Positions 1 to 10,430 of a DNA stretch of 64,000 nucleotides are shown here, piece after piece (the first letter of the stretch is position 1; the number at the start of each line of letters is the position of its first letter). The notes under the pieces are model-generated. The model saw nothing but the letters and a program-made list of their open reading frames with translations, was not told where the DNA came from and ran no database searches. Made by a program: the position numbers and the translations under genes. Origin of the DNA: Closterium sp. Naga37s-1 (lineage: Eukaryota > Streptophyta > Zygnematophyceae > Desmidiales > Closteriaceae); contig CANJKZ010000820.1 in assembly GCA_947471745.1 (NCBI GenBank), positions 3,013,501 to 3,077,500 of the forward strand, read 5' to 3'.

Positions 1-1
1 G

Positions 2-904
2 TGCACAGACCTGGGTGAACTGCGCAGCTACCTTGGCTTGCAGATCACCCGGGATAGAGCACGCCGCACCATTACCCTGACTCAGTCACACATGGTGCAG
101 CAGGTCCTTCAGCGCTTCGGCTTCACGTACTCCTCGCCTCAGGCCACTCCTCTGCCTACTCGCCACTCACTCTCAGCTCTGCCTTCGGATGAGTCCGTAG
201 AGTCGAGTGGCCCGTATCCAGAGCTTGTTGGCTGCCTCATGTACCTGATGACCTGCACACGACCTGACCTTGCATACCCTCTTAGCATTCTTGCACGCTA
301 TGTTGCTCCTGGGAGACACCGACCAGAGCACATGGCTGCTGCAAAGAGGGTGTTGCGCTACTTGTGCAGTACGTCGGGCATGGGGCTAGTGCTTGGAGGG
401 CGGAGTCCAGTGGTCCTCACTGGGCACGCGGACGCTTCTTGGGCTGACGACCAGGCTACGCAGCGGTCGTCACAGGGTTACACTTTCAGCCTCGGTTCCG
501 GCTCTGTTTCGTGGCGGGCTACTCGCTCGTCTTCTGTTCTCGGCTCCAGTTGTGAGGCTGAGATCTACGCTGGGGCCATGGCTGCCCAGGAGCTTCGCTG
601 GCTCGTCTACCTGCTGACCGACCTTGGAGAGCCGCCTCGTTCTCCTCCAGTCCTGTACGTAGACAACAAGGCCATGCTGGCCTTGTGTCGAGAGCAGAGA
701 CTGGAGCACAGAACTAAGCACATTGCTCTTCGCTACTTCCTTGCTCGTGAGCTACAGCAGCGTGGTCAGTTGCGGCTTGCGTACGTGGCCTCTGAGGCCA
801 ACACTGCTGATGTCTTCACCAAGGCACTTCCGCCTTGTGATCATCAGCGCTTCTGCACTCAGCTGGGTCTTGTCCCTGTCTTGCCTCACTTGCTCACCCC
901 TTGA
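2..904 (+). CDS. Copia polyprotein, 3' part (RT end and RNase H), element A' (cut by window edge)
   Basis: The frame is open from the first codon at base 2, so the start lies outside the window. The protein is the end of a Ty1/copia reverse transcriptase followed by RNase H. Visible motifs are LGLQITRD, the GCLMYLMTCTRPDLAYP connection segment, and RNase H blocks with GHADASWADD, SSCEAEIYAG, YVDNKAML and KHIALRYF, ending in FTKALPP and a stop. It matches the end of element A (10815-11717) with only a few substitutions. It is followed by an LTR at 1119-1245 and is part of a tandemly duplicated block. No defect is visible in this fragment. Confidence 0.9.
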   Translation, partial: CTDLGELRSYLGLQITRDRARRTITLTQSHMVQQVLQRFGFTYSSPQATPLPTRHSLSALPSDESVESSGPYPELVGCLMYLMTCTRPDLAYPLSILARYVAPGRHRPEHMAAAKRVLRYLCSTSGMGLVLGGRSPVVLTGHADASWADDQATQRSSQGYTFSLGSGSVSWRATRSSSVLGSSCEAEIYAGAMAAQELRWLVYLLTDLGEPPRSPPVLYVDNKAMLALCREQRLEHRTKHIALRYFLARELQQRGQLRLAYVASEANTADVFTKALPPCDHQRFCTQLGLVPVLPHLLTP

Positions 905-1118
905 CCTTGCTTGTACTGTTACATATATATATACCTGCTCTTGCTTGTCTAGCCTTATCTATATATATATGTACTCCTGCATGTGAACTGGCCTTCTGGC
1001 CTTGAACTTGTGCTCAGAATGTGTGGTGACGTTGTGATCCACCCTGAGCTTGCCTTGCTTTGCTTTGCTTGACTGGTCTTGTGACCCCTTGTTCTCCCCC
1101 ACTTTGCCTATGGGGGTG

Positions 1119-1245
1119 TGTCAGAACGTTATAGCTTATACTTTTGTGTAGGCTGTAGTGGGGTATCCCATAGGGGGTACAACCCAATTAGGGTTAGTAC
1201 TTGTACCCACTTCATTCATAGTTCATCCACTCTTGTTTCTTCTCA
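1119..1245 (+). repeat. 3' LTR of copia element A' (127 bp)
   Basis: It begins TGTCAGAACG and ends TTCTTCTCA, and is identical by eye to both LTRs of element A (5368-5494 and 11932-12058). A purine-rich tract (tatgggggtg) lies immediately upstream, and the AAAAA target duplication plus gypsy integrase sequence follow directly. Confidence 0.93.
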
Positions 1246-1250
1246 AAAAA

Positions 1251-1819
1251 AGCAGGGTTACTTCAGCCTCTACCCATACCGGAGCAGCCATGCCAGGTCG
1301 TTAGCCTCGACTTCATCACAGGACTTCCTTCGACCTCACGGGGGCACGATTCCATCCTCGTAGTAATCGATAAGTTCTCCAAAATGGGTCACTTCATACC
1401 GACCAACGCCACAGCTCCAGCTGAAGCAACTGCTCGCCTCTTCTTCGACCGCATCATCACCATCCACGGCATCCCCGCTACACTCATCTCAGACAGAGAC
1501 CCCAAATTCATGAGTAAGTTCTGGAAGGAGCTCATGGGATTATTGGGGACTTAACTTGCGATATCCTCAGCATACCACCCACAAACTGACGGGCAGACAG
1601 AGCGACTCAATCAAGCGGTTGAACAGTTACTGCGCACAGCTTCCAAAGACGACGTCAGCCACTGGGACACATAGTTACCGACCCTAGAGTTCGCTTACAA
1701 CGACGCGTCACAATATTTCTTGACCAAGAAACTGCCACGTCAGAAGTTCCAGCACTACACCGACCTCTGCGGGATCTCGAAGAAATCCCACGTGGCTCAC
1801 CTTCAGGAATGAAGGGGAG
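1251..1819 (+). pseudogene. Ty3/gypsy integrase core, copy in duplicated block
   Basis: Conceptual translation gives the gypsy integrase catalytic core with VSLDFITGLP, LVVIDKFSKM, ISDRDPKF and [14 protein letters not shown], so the DDE residues are recognisable. In-frame stops interrupt it after GLLGT and within the later SHWDT/LPTLEFAYND segment, so it is dead. The upstream RNase H/H2C2 part of the same element was separated by the copia A insertion; in the second copy of the block that part lies at 4475-5367. The frame across the insertion is continuous once one AAAAA duplication is removed. Confidence 0.85.
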
Positions 1820-2255
1820 TGTTGGAATAACCGAGAAGGTTATGGAAACATTCCCGAAGGCTCTCCACTCTCGCGTCACTCCATAACGAAGCAACGCGAC
1901 TGTATCAGTATCGCAATAGCTCGTATAGAGCTTGCGGAAGATCGAGGGTTACCCGAAGGTCAACAGTCAAAGACAGTCAACGGTCGTGACCCTTAACTAC
2001 CCAGTAACCGCACGTAGCAGTTACGAGATGCAACGTGGTAACTGTCAAGAATGGCAATAGTCGTGGTTACTATAGCAATGTAATCCAGTTAATAAGGGAA
2101 TGTACCCCTCAGAGTACATGGCTAGCTAGGATTGCTATTTATATTCATGTACTCCTGTGTTATAGTTATCTTGTTCTTTCAACCTTATCAACAAGGTCAT
2201 TACAGAGACTCCATAGTCTTCTCACACACTTAACAGGCTTATCCTATCCACTACG
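1820..2255 (+). repeat. Ty3/gypsy 3' LTR, 5' portion, interrupted by copia C'
   Basis: It starts TGTTGGAATAACC directly after a polypurine tract (gaaggggag) and the end of the integrase region. It ends at CCACTACG, where the copia C' LTR begins. It is a duplicate of 12633-13068. Confidence 0.75.
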
Positions 2256-2390
2256 TGTCAGAACTATATTGTAGGCTGTAGTGGGGCACTCCTTATGGGG
2301 TACAGTATTGTTAGGGTTTGCCCATACAAACCTTGTACTGTCCTGTTTCTAGTCATCCTCGTTTCTTACTTGGTGATATGGTTTCAGAGC

Positions 2391-3536
2391 AGGTTCCCTA
2401 GTGGGAACATTTTTTTTTTGGGCCCACCACGAACTTTTTTTTCTTCCCTACCCGAAGCGCACTGCCGTGCCTGCCTGCCCCGTCACGCACCTTGCGCCTA
2501 CCTACCCGCGCCCTCGAGCGCCTGCCCTACCTGCGCCCTCTAGCGCCTGCCCTACCCGCGCACTCGAGCGCCTGCCCGTCGCCCCGCCCTGTCGGCAGCG
2601 CGCGGGCCTGCCCTGCACCTGCGAAGCCGCCCCTGGACCCCGCGGCGCTACCCCTGGACTCCGCGACTTCACCCCTGGACCCCGCGACGCCGTCGCTGGA
2701 CCCCGCGACGCCCCTGCGGGACCCGGGCGTCGCCCCTGCTCGTCGCGACGCCCCTGCGGGACTCGGGCGTCGCCCCTGCTCGTCGCGACGCCCCTGCGGG
2801 ACCCGCTCGGCGCCGCTCCTGCTCGTCGCAACGCCCCTGCGGGACCCGCGCGGCGTCGCCCCTGCTCGTCGCGACGCCCCTGCGCGACCCGCGCGGCATC
2901 GCCCCTGCTCGTCGCGGCGCCCCCTGGGTGCCGTCCCTGCTCGTCGCGGCGCCCCGCCCCCCCTCCCCCTGGCCGCTGCGCCCTGCCTCATCTGCGGCCC
3001 GCCCGCGCCCTCCCCCACCCCGCGCCCGCCCTTGGGGCGGCCGCCCCTGCCCTGCCCTGCCGCCTTCGCGTCTGCAGCCGCCGTCGCGGCCCCGCCGTAG
3101 CCACTATCGCGGCCCTGCCCCGCCGTTGCCGCCGTCGCGGCCCTGCCCAGCCGTAGCCGCCGTTGTGCCTGCAGCCGCCGTCGCGACCCAGTCGTAGCCG
3201 CCGTCGCGGCCTCGCTGCAGCCGCCCGTCGAGCCCCTGCAGCCAACCGTCGAGCACCGGACCTGCCCTACTCGTGCCCGTTGGCGCCTGCCAACCGCCGC
3301 CGGTGGCATCTGCCCTACCCGCCTCTGGTGAGCACCTGCCCTACCCGCACTGCCCGCGTGCCTGCCTTACCAGCGTGCTGCCGCGCGTGCCTGCCAGCCG
3401 AGCCGCGCCGCCCAGCCGAGCCGCGCCGCTCGGCCAAGCCGCGCCGCCCTGCCCTACTGAGCCGCGCTGCTCTGCCCTGCGGCTAGTGCTGTTCCAGCTG
3501 TGCACTGCCACTCCTGCTGCTACTGGCGGTGGCTAG
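2391..3536 (+). repeat. GC-rich copia leader with degenerate internal repeats
   Basis: This non-coding leader lies between the primer-binding site and the gag ATG and is repeated at 13204-14349. From about 2700 to 2950 it contains decaying repeats of the type GACGCCCCTGCGGGACCCG alternating with CGTCGCCCCTGCTCGTCG. All six frames look open only because the sequence is GC-rich and repetitive. The leader occupies the place where element A carries a full gag capsid region. Confidence 0.7.
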
Positions 3537-4474
3537 ATGCAGCTCCAGCGAAGTCCGCGTAAGTCCCTCACGCCCCAGCAGCTTCGTGAGTGGTACGCTA
3601 GTTGGGATTGCAGGGGTGGCCGTGGTGGGAGTCGCTCTGGAGCGGGTCGTTCGGGAGCTTCTTGTAGTGGCCAGGTGCAGCTGCAGCGACGTCCGCGCGG
3701 TCGTTCGGGAGCTTCTTGTAGTGGCCAGGTGCAGCTGCAGCGGCGTCCGCTCGAGATCCTTTCGTCCCAGCAGCTTCGTGAGTGGTACGCTCAGAGTAGA
3801 GGGTCACGGAGTACTGCTCGCTGCCCGTACGTCATTCGCACAGGTGCTCGGGCTGGTCAGCCTTGCGCGACGGCTGGTCACACAGAGTCCCGCTGCTTCT
3901 CCTGTCTGGGCGACGCCTGGCATACAGAGTTTGGCGACGAGGCTGAGCTCCCCTCTTGGCTGGAGCTGCTTTGGCAGAGAGTATATATCTTTGCTCTTGA
4001 CTATGATGCTATCCTAACTGCCATGTATGCATTGCCTACTAGTGCTGAGGGTGCCTGTTACCTGTGTGTGCCGCCTGACCCAGGTATAGAGTCTGCTGCT
4101 CTAGGTCTTGGTGAGGCTGCTGCTCTAGGTGCTGGTGCGTCTCCTGCCCCAGGTGCCGGTGAGGCTGCTGCTCTAGGCGCTAGTGAGTCCACTGCTCCGG
4201 TTGCTGGTGAGTCTACTCTCTCTGGTACAGCGCCTTCTGCAGCCTTGCACACTTTCACCCTTGACTTGGGTGCTTCCCGGTCCTTCTTTCGCGACTGCAC
4301 CACACTCTCGCCGCTCAGTCAGCCAGTGGCAGTCTCTCTGGCTGACCCCTCTGGGGGTCCGGTCCTTGCACACTCCTCCACGCTTCTGCCGTGTCCGGTG
4401 GTCCCGTCTGGCTCTCTGTCTGGCCTCCACCTCCCCTCGTTCTCCACGAACTTGGTGAGTGGAGTTGACCTTCA
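3537..4474 (+). pseudogene. Copia gag/protease fragment of element C'
   Basis: The reading frame opens at an ATG that directly follows an in-frame TAG. It carries two copies of the (S/T)PQQLREWY motif, a zinc-knuckle-like Cys/His segment (CPYVIRTG...GQPC...H...C) and the start of the retroviral-type protease. The protease motif reads DLGAS instead of DSGAS (T instead of C at 4267), a change at the residue after the catalytic Asp. The frame then runs into unrelated gypsy sequence at 4475. Confidence 0.75.
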
Positions 4475-5367
4475 ACTACTACAACAGGTTTGTGCCACAG
4501 TACGCTAAGATAGCAACGCCCCTGACAGACCTACTGAAAAAAGGATACACCGTTCAAATGGGATACTCCTCATCAACAAGCCATGGAACAGCTACAGACA
4601 GCACTGACTACAACGCCAGTACTCATCCTACCAGATCCAGACAGAGACTACGTAGTTGAAGCAGACGCTAGTGACCAGGCAGTCGAAGCAGTACTATTGC
4701 AGGATCACGGGAACGGTTTACAGCCTATCGCCTACCTCAGTAAACAGCTACACGGAGCAGAACTGAACTACCCCATCCACGACAAGGAAGCCTTAGCCAT
4801 AGTTGTAGCCTTCAAGGCGTGGAGGTGTTACCTAGAGGGAGCCAAAACCACAGTTTATACTGACCACTGCAGCCTCAAATACCTGAAGTCGCACCCGACG
4901 CTCTCACGACGACACGTGCGGTGGGTGGACTTCCTGGAAACTCACTTCCAATACGACATCGTCTACAAGCCCGGGCTACACAACAAGGCACACGCGTTGA
5001 GCCGCCCCGGACATGTAGCAGGCATCCAGCTCGACGGGATGAACCCTTTACTCAGGGGTCTATTCCAACATGGGTACTCCATGGACGCAGAACTCGCGAC
5101 AGCACAGACTAAGAAGCTATTACAGTGGGAGAAAGACTTAGCGGTAAGGAAGGGTTCAGAAAATGTTTGGGTACCGAATTATGCCCCGCTACGACAGATC
5201 CTATTGGAGGAGTTTCATGACGTACCATACGCAGGACACTTCGGGAGCAACAAGACGTTAGCGGGAATAGCGAAGTATTACTACTGGCCCGGGATGGCAG
5301 CAGACGTGCAGCAGTTCGTCACCTCATGCGACACATGCCAGCGGTTGAAGAGCAGCAAGCAGAAAAA
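4475..5367 (+). pseudogene. Ty3/gypsy RT end, RNase H and H2C2 integrase zinc finger
   Basis: The translation shows the RT connection segment (YYNRFVPQYAKIATPLTDLL), a frameshift near 4555-4580, then RNase H (VVEADASDQAV, YTDHCSLKYL) and the H2C2 zinc-binding domain with HFGSNKTL and CDTCQRLK. The sequence stops at 5367, where copia element A is inserted after AAAAA, and resumes at 12064 with the integrase core. The 5' half of the element is missing here because the fragment starts at the tandem-duplication junction. Confidence 0.88.
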
Positions 5368-5494
5368 TGTCAGAACGTTATAGCTTATACTTTTGTGTAG
5401 GCTGTAGTGGGGTATCCCATAGGGGGTACAACCCAATTAGGGTTAGTACTTGTACCCACTTCATTCATAGTTCATCCACTCTTGTTTCTTCTCA
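5368..5494 (+). repeat. 5' LTR of copia A
   Basis: 127 bp, TGTCAG...CTCA. It contains the core GTAGGCTGTAGTGGGG that recurs in all four copia LTR types of this window. Confidence 0.95.
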
Positions 5495-5507
5495 TGGTAT
5501 CGAGCAG
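5495..5507 (+). other. Primer-binding site of copia A
   Basis: TGGTATCGAGC directly abuts the LTR. It resembles the common copia primer site TGGTATCAGAGC (3' end of initiator tRNA-Met) with one base missing. Confidence 0.75.
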
Positions 5508-5820
5508 GTTCCCTAGTGGGAACTGATCCTAGGGCCCACCATCGAAAATTTTTTTTCTGCCCGAAGCGCGCTCCGCTTAGGCCCGAGTCGCGCCTCGGGT
5601 CCTCTCTCTACCGTCGCGGCCTCCCTCGCAGCCGAGCCGCCCAGCAGCCGAGCCGCCCAGCAGCGGAGCCGCCGACCCGCCGAGCCGCCCAGCAGCTGAG
5701 CCGCAGAGCCGCCGCGCCGCCCTCCTTCCGGGCCGCCCGACCTGCCCAGTCTGGTGAGCACAGCGCCTTTTCACTGCACTGCCCTCACCCTACTGTTTGC
5801 GCTGCTAGTCGTCTAGGGTC

Positions 5821-8013
5821 ATGGCTACCCCTAGTGTTCTCGTCTTTGACGGTGAGGGTCGGGCCATTGACTTTGAGGTCTGGGTAGATGACCTGCAGCT
5901 GTTCTTACAGTGCGATAGGGCAGACGGCCTCTCTCTCTTTGACCTCACCTCTGGCGCCTCCACTGCCCCTGCTGCTGATGCTGACGCCACTGTTCGCTCC
6001 CAGTGGGCCACGCGCGACGCTGCTGCACGTCTTGCTGTGCGTCGCCACCTCCCTACCTCCGAGCGTGCGCACTTTAGTCAGTACAAGAGTGCTCAGACCT
6101 TGTACGACGCTGTAGTTGCGCGCTACTCCTCCCCTGCCACTGCTGCACTGAGCCGTCTCATGCTACCGTACCTCTTTCCTGACCTTGCTGCCTTTCCCAC
6201 AGTCGCTGACCTCATTACGCACCTCCGCACTAGTGACACTCGCTACCGCGCTGCACTCCCTCCTGACTTCTGCGCCAAGAACCCCCCCCCCATGTACATC
6301 ACTCTTTACTACATAGTCACTCGCCTTCCTGACTCCCTTCGCGTAGTCAGGGACCACCTTCTCTCTGTCTGTCCCACCACTCTCACTGTTGACCTCCTCG
6401 AGAAGTCCCTCCTAGCGGCCGAGAAGAGCATAGTCGCTGTAGGGGCCTCTCGTGGTGACCCGCGCACCCCCATCTTTGAGGGGTGTTCCCCCTCCCCCCT
6501 TCTGCCCTCTGTTGCCTCTGCTGCTGCGGCCGACCTCCTTGGTCTTGAGTCGGTCGGTGTGGCGTCTGCCCCTAGCGGGAGACGCCGCTCTGGCAAGGGC
6601 AAGGGGGGCAAGGGCGCTGGAGGAGCGAGCGGGGGCGGTGGAGGTGGAGGTGGCGGCAGTGGGGGGAGTGGGGGTGGCGGTGGGAGTGGAGGTGGGGGTG
6701 GAGGGGTCGGTGGCGGCGGTGGAGGCGGAGGTGGCGGCGGCGGTGGCGGTGGGAGCGGAGGTGGCGGAGGAGGCGGCGGTGGAGGCGGAGGCGGAGGCGG
6801 CGGCAGTAGCGGAGGCGGCGGAGGCGGCGGAGGCGGCGGGGGTGGCGGTGGTGCTGGTCGCGGGTCTTCGCAGAGGAGTGGCTCCGGTGGTGGCTCGCGC
6901 CAGCAGCAGCAGCGTGGTCGTGACACCCTGTCCCCTCAGCAGCTTCGTGAGTGGTACACTGCGCGTCAGCGGGGTGGGGGTTTTGGTCCGTGCTCCTACG
7001 TTTTGCGCACCGGCGACCGTGCGGGTGAGCAGTGTGGGGGTGCCCACCCCACCCAGCGCTGCTTTGGCCGCCTGACGGACGCGTGGCGTCACCAGTTCCC
7101 GGAGGCCTCAGAGATCCCTCGCTGGGGCGAGCTGTCCAGGGCGGGTGTTGCCATCTATGATCTTGACTTTGATGCTATTCTCTCTGCCATGTATGCTGTG
7201 TCTATTAGTGATGAGGGTGACTGTTACCGGTGTTTTCCGCCCGACCCGGGCATTGAGACTGCTGCTCTAGGTACTGGTGAGGCTGCCGCTCTAGGTGCTA
7301 GCGAGGCTGCTGCTCTAGGTGCCCGTGTGTCTGCGTCCTCAGGTACTGGTGAGTCTGCGCTCTCAGGTACTACGTCGGCTTCGGCCTCCCTCACCTTCAC
7401 CCTTGACTCTGGGGCGTCTCGCTCCTTCTTTCGGGACCGCACCACACTCACACCGCTGAGTCGGCCGGTTGCAGTGTCTCTGGCTGACCCCTCTGGGGGT
7501 CCTGTCCTGTCTCGCTTCTCCACAGTCCTCCCGTGTCCAGCGGCTCCCTCTGGCACCCTGTCTGGTCTCTACCTCCCCTCGTTCTCTACGAACCTGGTGA
7601 GTGGTGCTGACCTCCAGGATGCGGGTGTACACCAGTTCACTCCTGCGCGTCAGCGGGTGACGCACTGTACAGAGGCTAGCACAGGCCGACACCTGGCTAC
7701 GTTTACCCGTCAGCCGGGGTCGAGCCTGTACACACTGACCACTGCGTCTCCTCCCGTTACTGAGTCTGGTAGAGTCGCTTCGTCGGGTCGGGTGTTTGCT
7801 GGAGCGTCCAGGTCTGGTCCTGAGTCTGCCCCCTGTTCGTGTCGTCTCCTGTCTCACGAGACTCTCCTCTGGCATCACCGTCTTGGTCACCCCTCTCTGC
7901 TTCGGCTCAGAGGCATGGCCTCCCGTCTTCTAGTGTCTGGTCTCCCCCGGTCCCTCCCTCCCCTTCCTCAGGGCCCTGGCCCTACCTGTATCCCCTGTGT
8001 CGAGGTGCGCTAG
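5821..8013 (+). CDS. Copia A gag-protease-GAG_pre-integrase (730 aa, ends at in-frame TAG)
   Basis: The first ATG gives MATPSVLVFDGEG and a copia-type gag capsid region (about residues 1-230). A very long Gly/Ser-rich tract follows (about 255-350), encoded by GGN repeats at 6620-6858. Next come an SPQQLREWY motif and a cysteine/histidine knuckle with spacing C-x13-C-x3-H-x4-C. The aspartic protease motif DSGASRSFFRD lies near residue 527. The GAG_pre-integrase zinc-binding part has HHRLGHPSLLRLRGM and CIPC. The frame stops at TAG (8011-8013), where sister elements have CAG, then continues open in the same frame into the integrase core. Confidence 0.9.
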   Translation: MATPSVLVFDGEGRAIDFEVWVDDLQLFLQCDRADGLSLFDLTSGASTAPAADADATVRSQWATRDAAARLAVRRHLPTSERAHFSQYKSAQTLYDAVVARYSSPATAALSRLMLPYLFPDLAAFPTVADLITHLRTSDTRYRAALPPDFCAKNPPPMYITLYYIVTRLPDSLRVVRDHLLSVCPTTLTVDLLEKSLLAAEKSIVAVGASRGDPRTPIFEGCSPSPLLPSVASAAAADLLGLESVGVASAPSGRRRSGKGKGGKGAGGASGGGGGGGGGSGGSGGGGGSGGGGGGVGGGGGGGGGGGGGGGSGGGGGGGGGGGGGGGGSSGGGGGGGGGGGGGGAGRGSSQRSGSGGGSRQQQQRGRDTLSPQQLREWYTARQRGGGFGPCSYVLRTGDRAGEQCGGAHPTQRCFGRLTDAWRHQFPEASEIPRWGELSRAGVAIYDLDFDAILSAMYAVSISDEGDCYRCFPPDPGIETAALGTGEAAALGASEAAALGARVSASSGTGESALSGTTSASASLTFTLDSGASRSFFRDRTTLTPLSRPVAVSLADPSGGPVLSRFSTVLPCPAAPSGTLSGLYLPSFSTNLVSGADLQDAGVHQFTPARQRVTHCTEASTGRHLATFTRQPGSSLYTLTTASPPVTESGRVASSGRVFAGASRSGPESAPCSCRLLSHETLLWHHRLGHPSLLRLRGMASRLLVSGLPRSLPPLPQGPGPTCIPCVEVR

Positions 8014-10430
8014 CGTGCTGCCCCTCACTCCTCCCAGTTTCCTCCGACAGAGGCCCCGTTGCAGACGCTTCACATGGACGTGTGGGGCCCAGCCCGCGTC
8101 CGTGGGCAGGGTCACGAGCGCTACTTCCTACTCGTTGTTGACGACTACTCGCGTTACACCGCAGTCTTCCCCTTGCGCAGCAAGGGTGATGTCACTGAGG
8201 TGCTGATCGACTGGATCCGCGCAGCTCGTCTCCAGCTCAGGCAGAGCTTTGGCTCTGACTTTCCTGTTCTGCGTCTGCACTCTGACAGAGGCGGGGAGTT
8301 CTCCTCTGGCCTTCTGCGAGCCTACTGTCGTGCACGAGGCATCCGTCAGACCTTCACGCTTCCGGACTCTCCGCAGCAAAATGGGATTGCTGAGCGCCGC
8401 ATTGGCATGGTCATGGACGTCGCTCGTACGTCTATGATGCATGCGGCTGCCCCCCATTTTCTGTGGCCGTTTGCGGTGAGGTACGCGGCGCATCAGATCA
8501 ACCTTCACCCTAGGGTCTCCACGCCGGAGACCTCCCCAGCCTTGCTGTGGACGGGGAAGGTTGGCGATGCGTCGGCGTTCCGGGTCTGGGGATCTCGGGC
8601 GTTTGTCCGCGACTTGTCTGCGGACAAGCTGTCCCCTCGTGCTGCTCCTTGCGTCTTCCTGGGGTTCCCCCCCGACGCGCCTGGGTGGCAGTTCTACCAC
8701 CCCACCTCTCGCCGTGTTCTGTCCTCCCAGGACGTCACGTTCGACGAGTCGGTCCCCTACTACCGCCTCTTCCCCTACCGCACTCCGTCCCTCCCCCCGC
8801 CCCCGCTCTTCCTTGTACCAGGTCCCCCCCCAGTAGACCCCCTCCCCCCTCAGGGTCCTGCCCCTTCAGGTGTGTCCCAGGTAGACGCAGTCGAGCCTGT
8901 CGAGGTCACTGGTGACTCTGGTGCTGCTGAGGGTGCTGAGCCTAGGGGTGCTGAGACTGGGGGTGCTGAGCCTGGGGGTGCTGAGCCTGGAGGTGCTGAG
9001 CCTGGGGGTGCTGAGTCTGGGGGTGCTACGCCTGGGGGTGCTGAGCCTGGGGGTGCTGAGCCTGGGGGTGCTGAGTGTAGGGGTGCTACGCCTGGGGGTG
9101 CTGGGTCTGGGGGTGCTGAGCCTGGAGGTCCTCCGCCTGGAGGTTCTTCGCGTGCTTCGTCTCGTCGGGAGCCACTCTCTCCACACGAGCTGCGCGAGTG
9201 GTTTGCCCGGCGCTGGAGCCGTGCTGCTGGTGCTGGAGGTTCTTCGGCTACTGAGGGTGCTGCTGTTGCGGGTCCCGGAGGTGCTCGTACTGGGAGTACT
9301 GGAGCTGCTGGGCCTGCAGGTTCGACTGGAGCTGGTGCTGCTGAGGGTGTTGGCGCTGCGACTACCACTGGTGGAGCTGCTGGAGGTGCTGCTGGAGCGG
9401 GTGCTCCTACTGGGGGTACTGGTGCTGTCCCTGTTGTTTCAGGCGTCGCTACGCGGCCTCGACCGTACTTCGTTCCACTCCTGCAGCAGGTTCTTGGTCT
9501 TCCGCCTTCTGCTGGTCCTCCTCCTCCCTTGGAGGGTCCACAGCCTGTCCCGTCGCAGTCACAGCTACAGCCTACCTCCCCTTTGCCTGCTCCTTCTCCC
9601 TACACTGGTCCTACTGGAGGTCTTACTGAGCGTCGTGAGCCTGCGTCTCGCCCTGCGTCGCCTGTCCGTACTGCTCGCGCTAGTGGTCGTGGTTCGCGTC
9701 CGCGTCCTCCTCCTGTTCCTGGCACGCACCGGATGTCTCTGCGTCCGTCCACTGCTCCTCTGCGTGCCCCTTTGCCTTCTCCTCCTGAGTCCTCCCTTCC
9801 TGCTCTTCCCGACCCGGAGTCGGACTCTCTTCGTGCTGCCAGTCCTACTGTCACGCGTTTCCTTGCTACTGTCGTCACTGACCCTTCTTTCGAGTCTACT
9901 GCTGCGTCTGCCCTAGTTGCTGAGCTCGTCGACTTTGCTGCTCACTGTCGCCTAGACTACGCTGCTAGTCTTGTTGCTGAGTCTGAGTCTGTCTGTCCTC
10001 CGTCCGTCGGGGGTGAGTGTGCCCTTGGCACGGACGTCCTTGAGGACAGGCAGGAGGAGTTCCAGTGTCTGGCAGCTGCTTCACCTCATCTCGTGTCCGT
10101 ACTGCTTACCCCTGAGGGAGACCCGGATGCACTTGACATCCCGACTCCGCGCTCTTACGCGGAGGCGATAGAGGGTCCCTACTCCTCTCAGTGGCAGGCA
10201 GCTATGGATGCAGAGATGGCTTCCTGGAAGTCCACAGGCACCTACGTTGACGCTGTCCCCCCTCCTGGGGCGAACATCGTCAGTGGCATGTGGATCTTCA
10301 GGGTGAAGCGGCCGCCGGGTTCTCCGCCTGTCTTCAAGGCTCGTTACGTGGCTCGTGGCTTCAGTCAGCGGCAGGGAGTTGACTACTTTCAGACCTTCTC
10401 CCCCACCTCGAAGATGACCACTCTTCGGTA
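8014..10430 (+). pseudogene. Copia A integrase core, linker and start of RT
   Basis: This is the same frame as the preceding segment, beyond the TAG codon. The integrase catalytic residues are visible in HMDVWGPARV, LHSDRGGEF and QNGIAERRIG. A long low-complexity linker follows, with 15-bp GGTGCTGAGCCTGGG-type repeats (8930-9130). It also contains LSPHELREWFARRW, a close relative of the gag LREWY motif. RT begins with MDAEMASWKSTGTY and FKARYVARGFSQRQGVDYFQTF. One G is missing near 10428 compared with elements C and E, which shifts the frame. Confidence 0.88.

Larger units (their letters stand above)
2256..4474 (+). mobile_element. Copia element C', 5' part truncated at a duplication junction
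   Basis: The LTR is 2256-2378 and the primer-binding site TGGTTTCAGAGC is 2379-2390. A GC-rich leader of about 1.1 kb follows, then a short gag beginning at 3537. Homology to element C stops at 4474, where the sequence switches inside the protease region to Ty3/gypsy RT/RNase H sequence. It is the first copy of 13069-15287. Confidence 0.85.

Noticed and set aside
2401..3309. Long overlapping ORFs on both strands in the copia leader (and again at 13214-14122)
   Set aside because: GC-rich degenerate repeats without stops; they lie between primer site and gag and resemble no protein.
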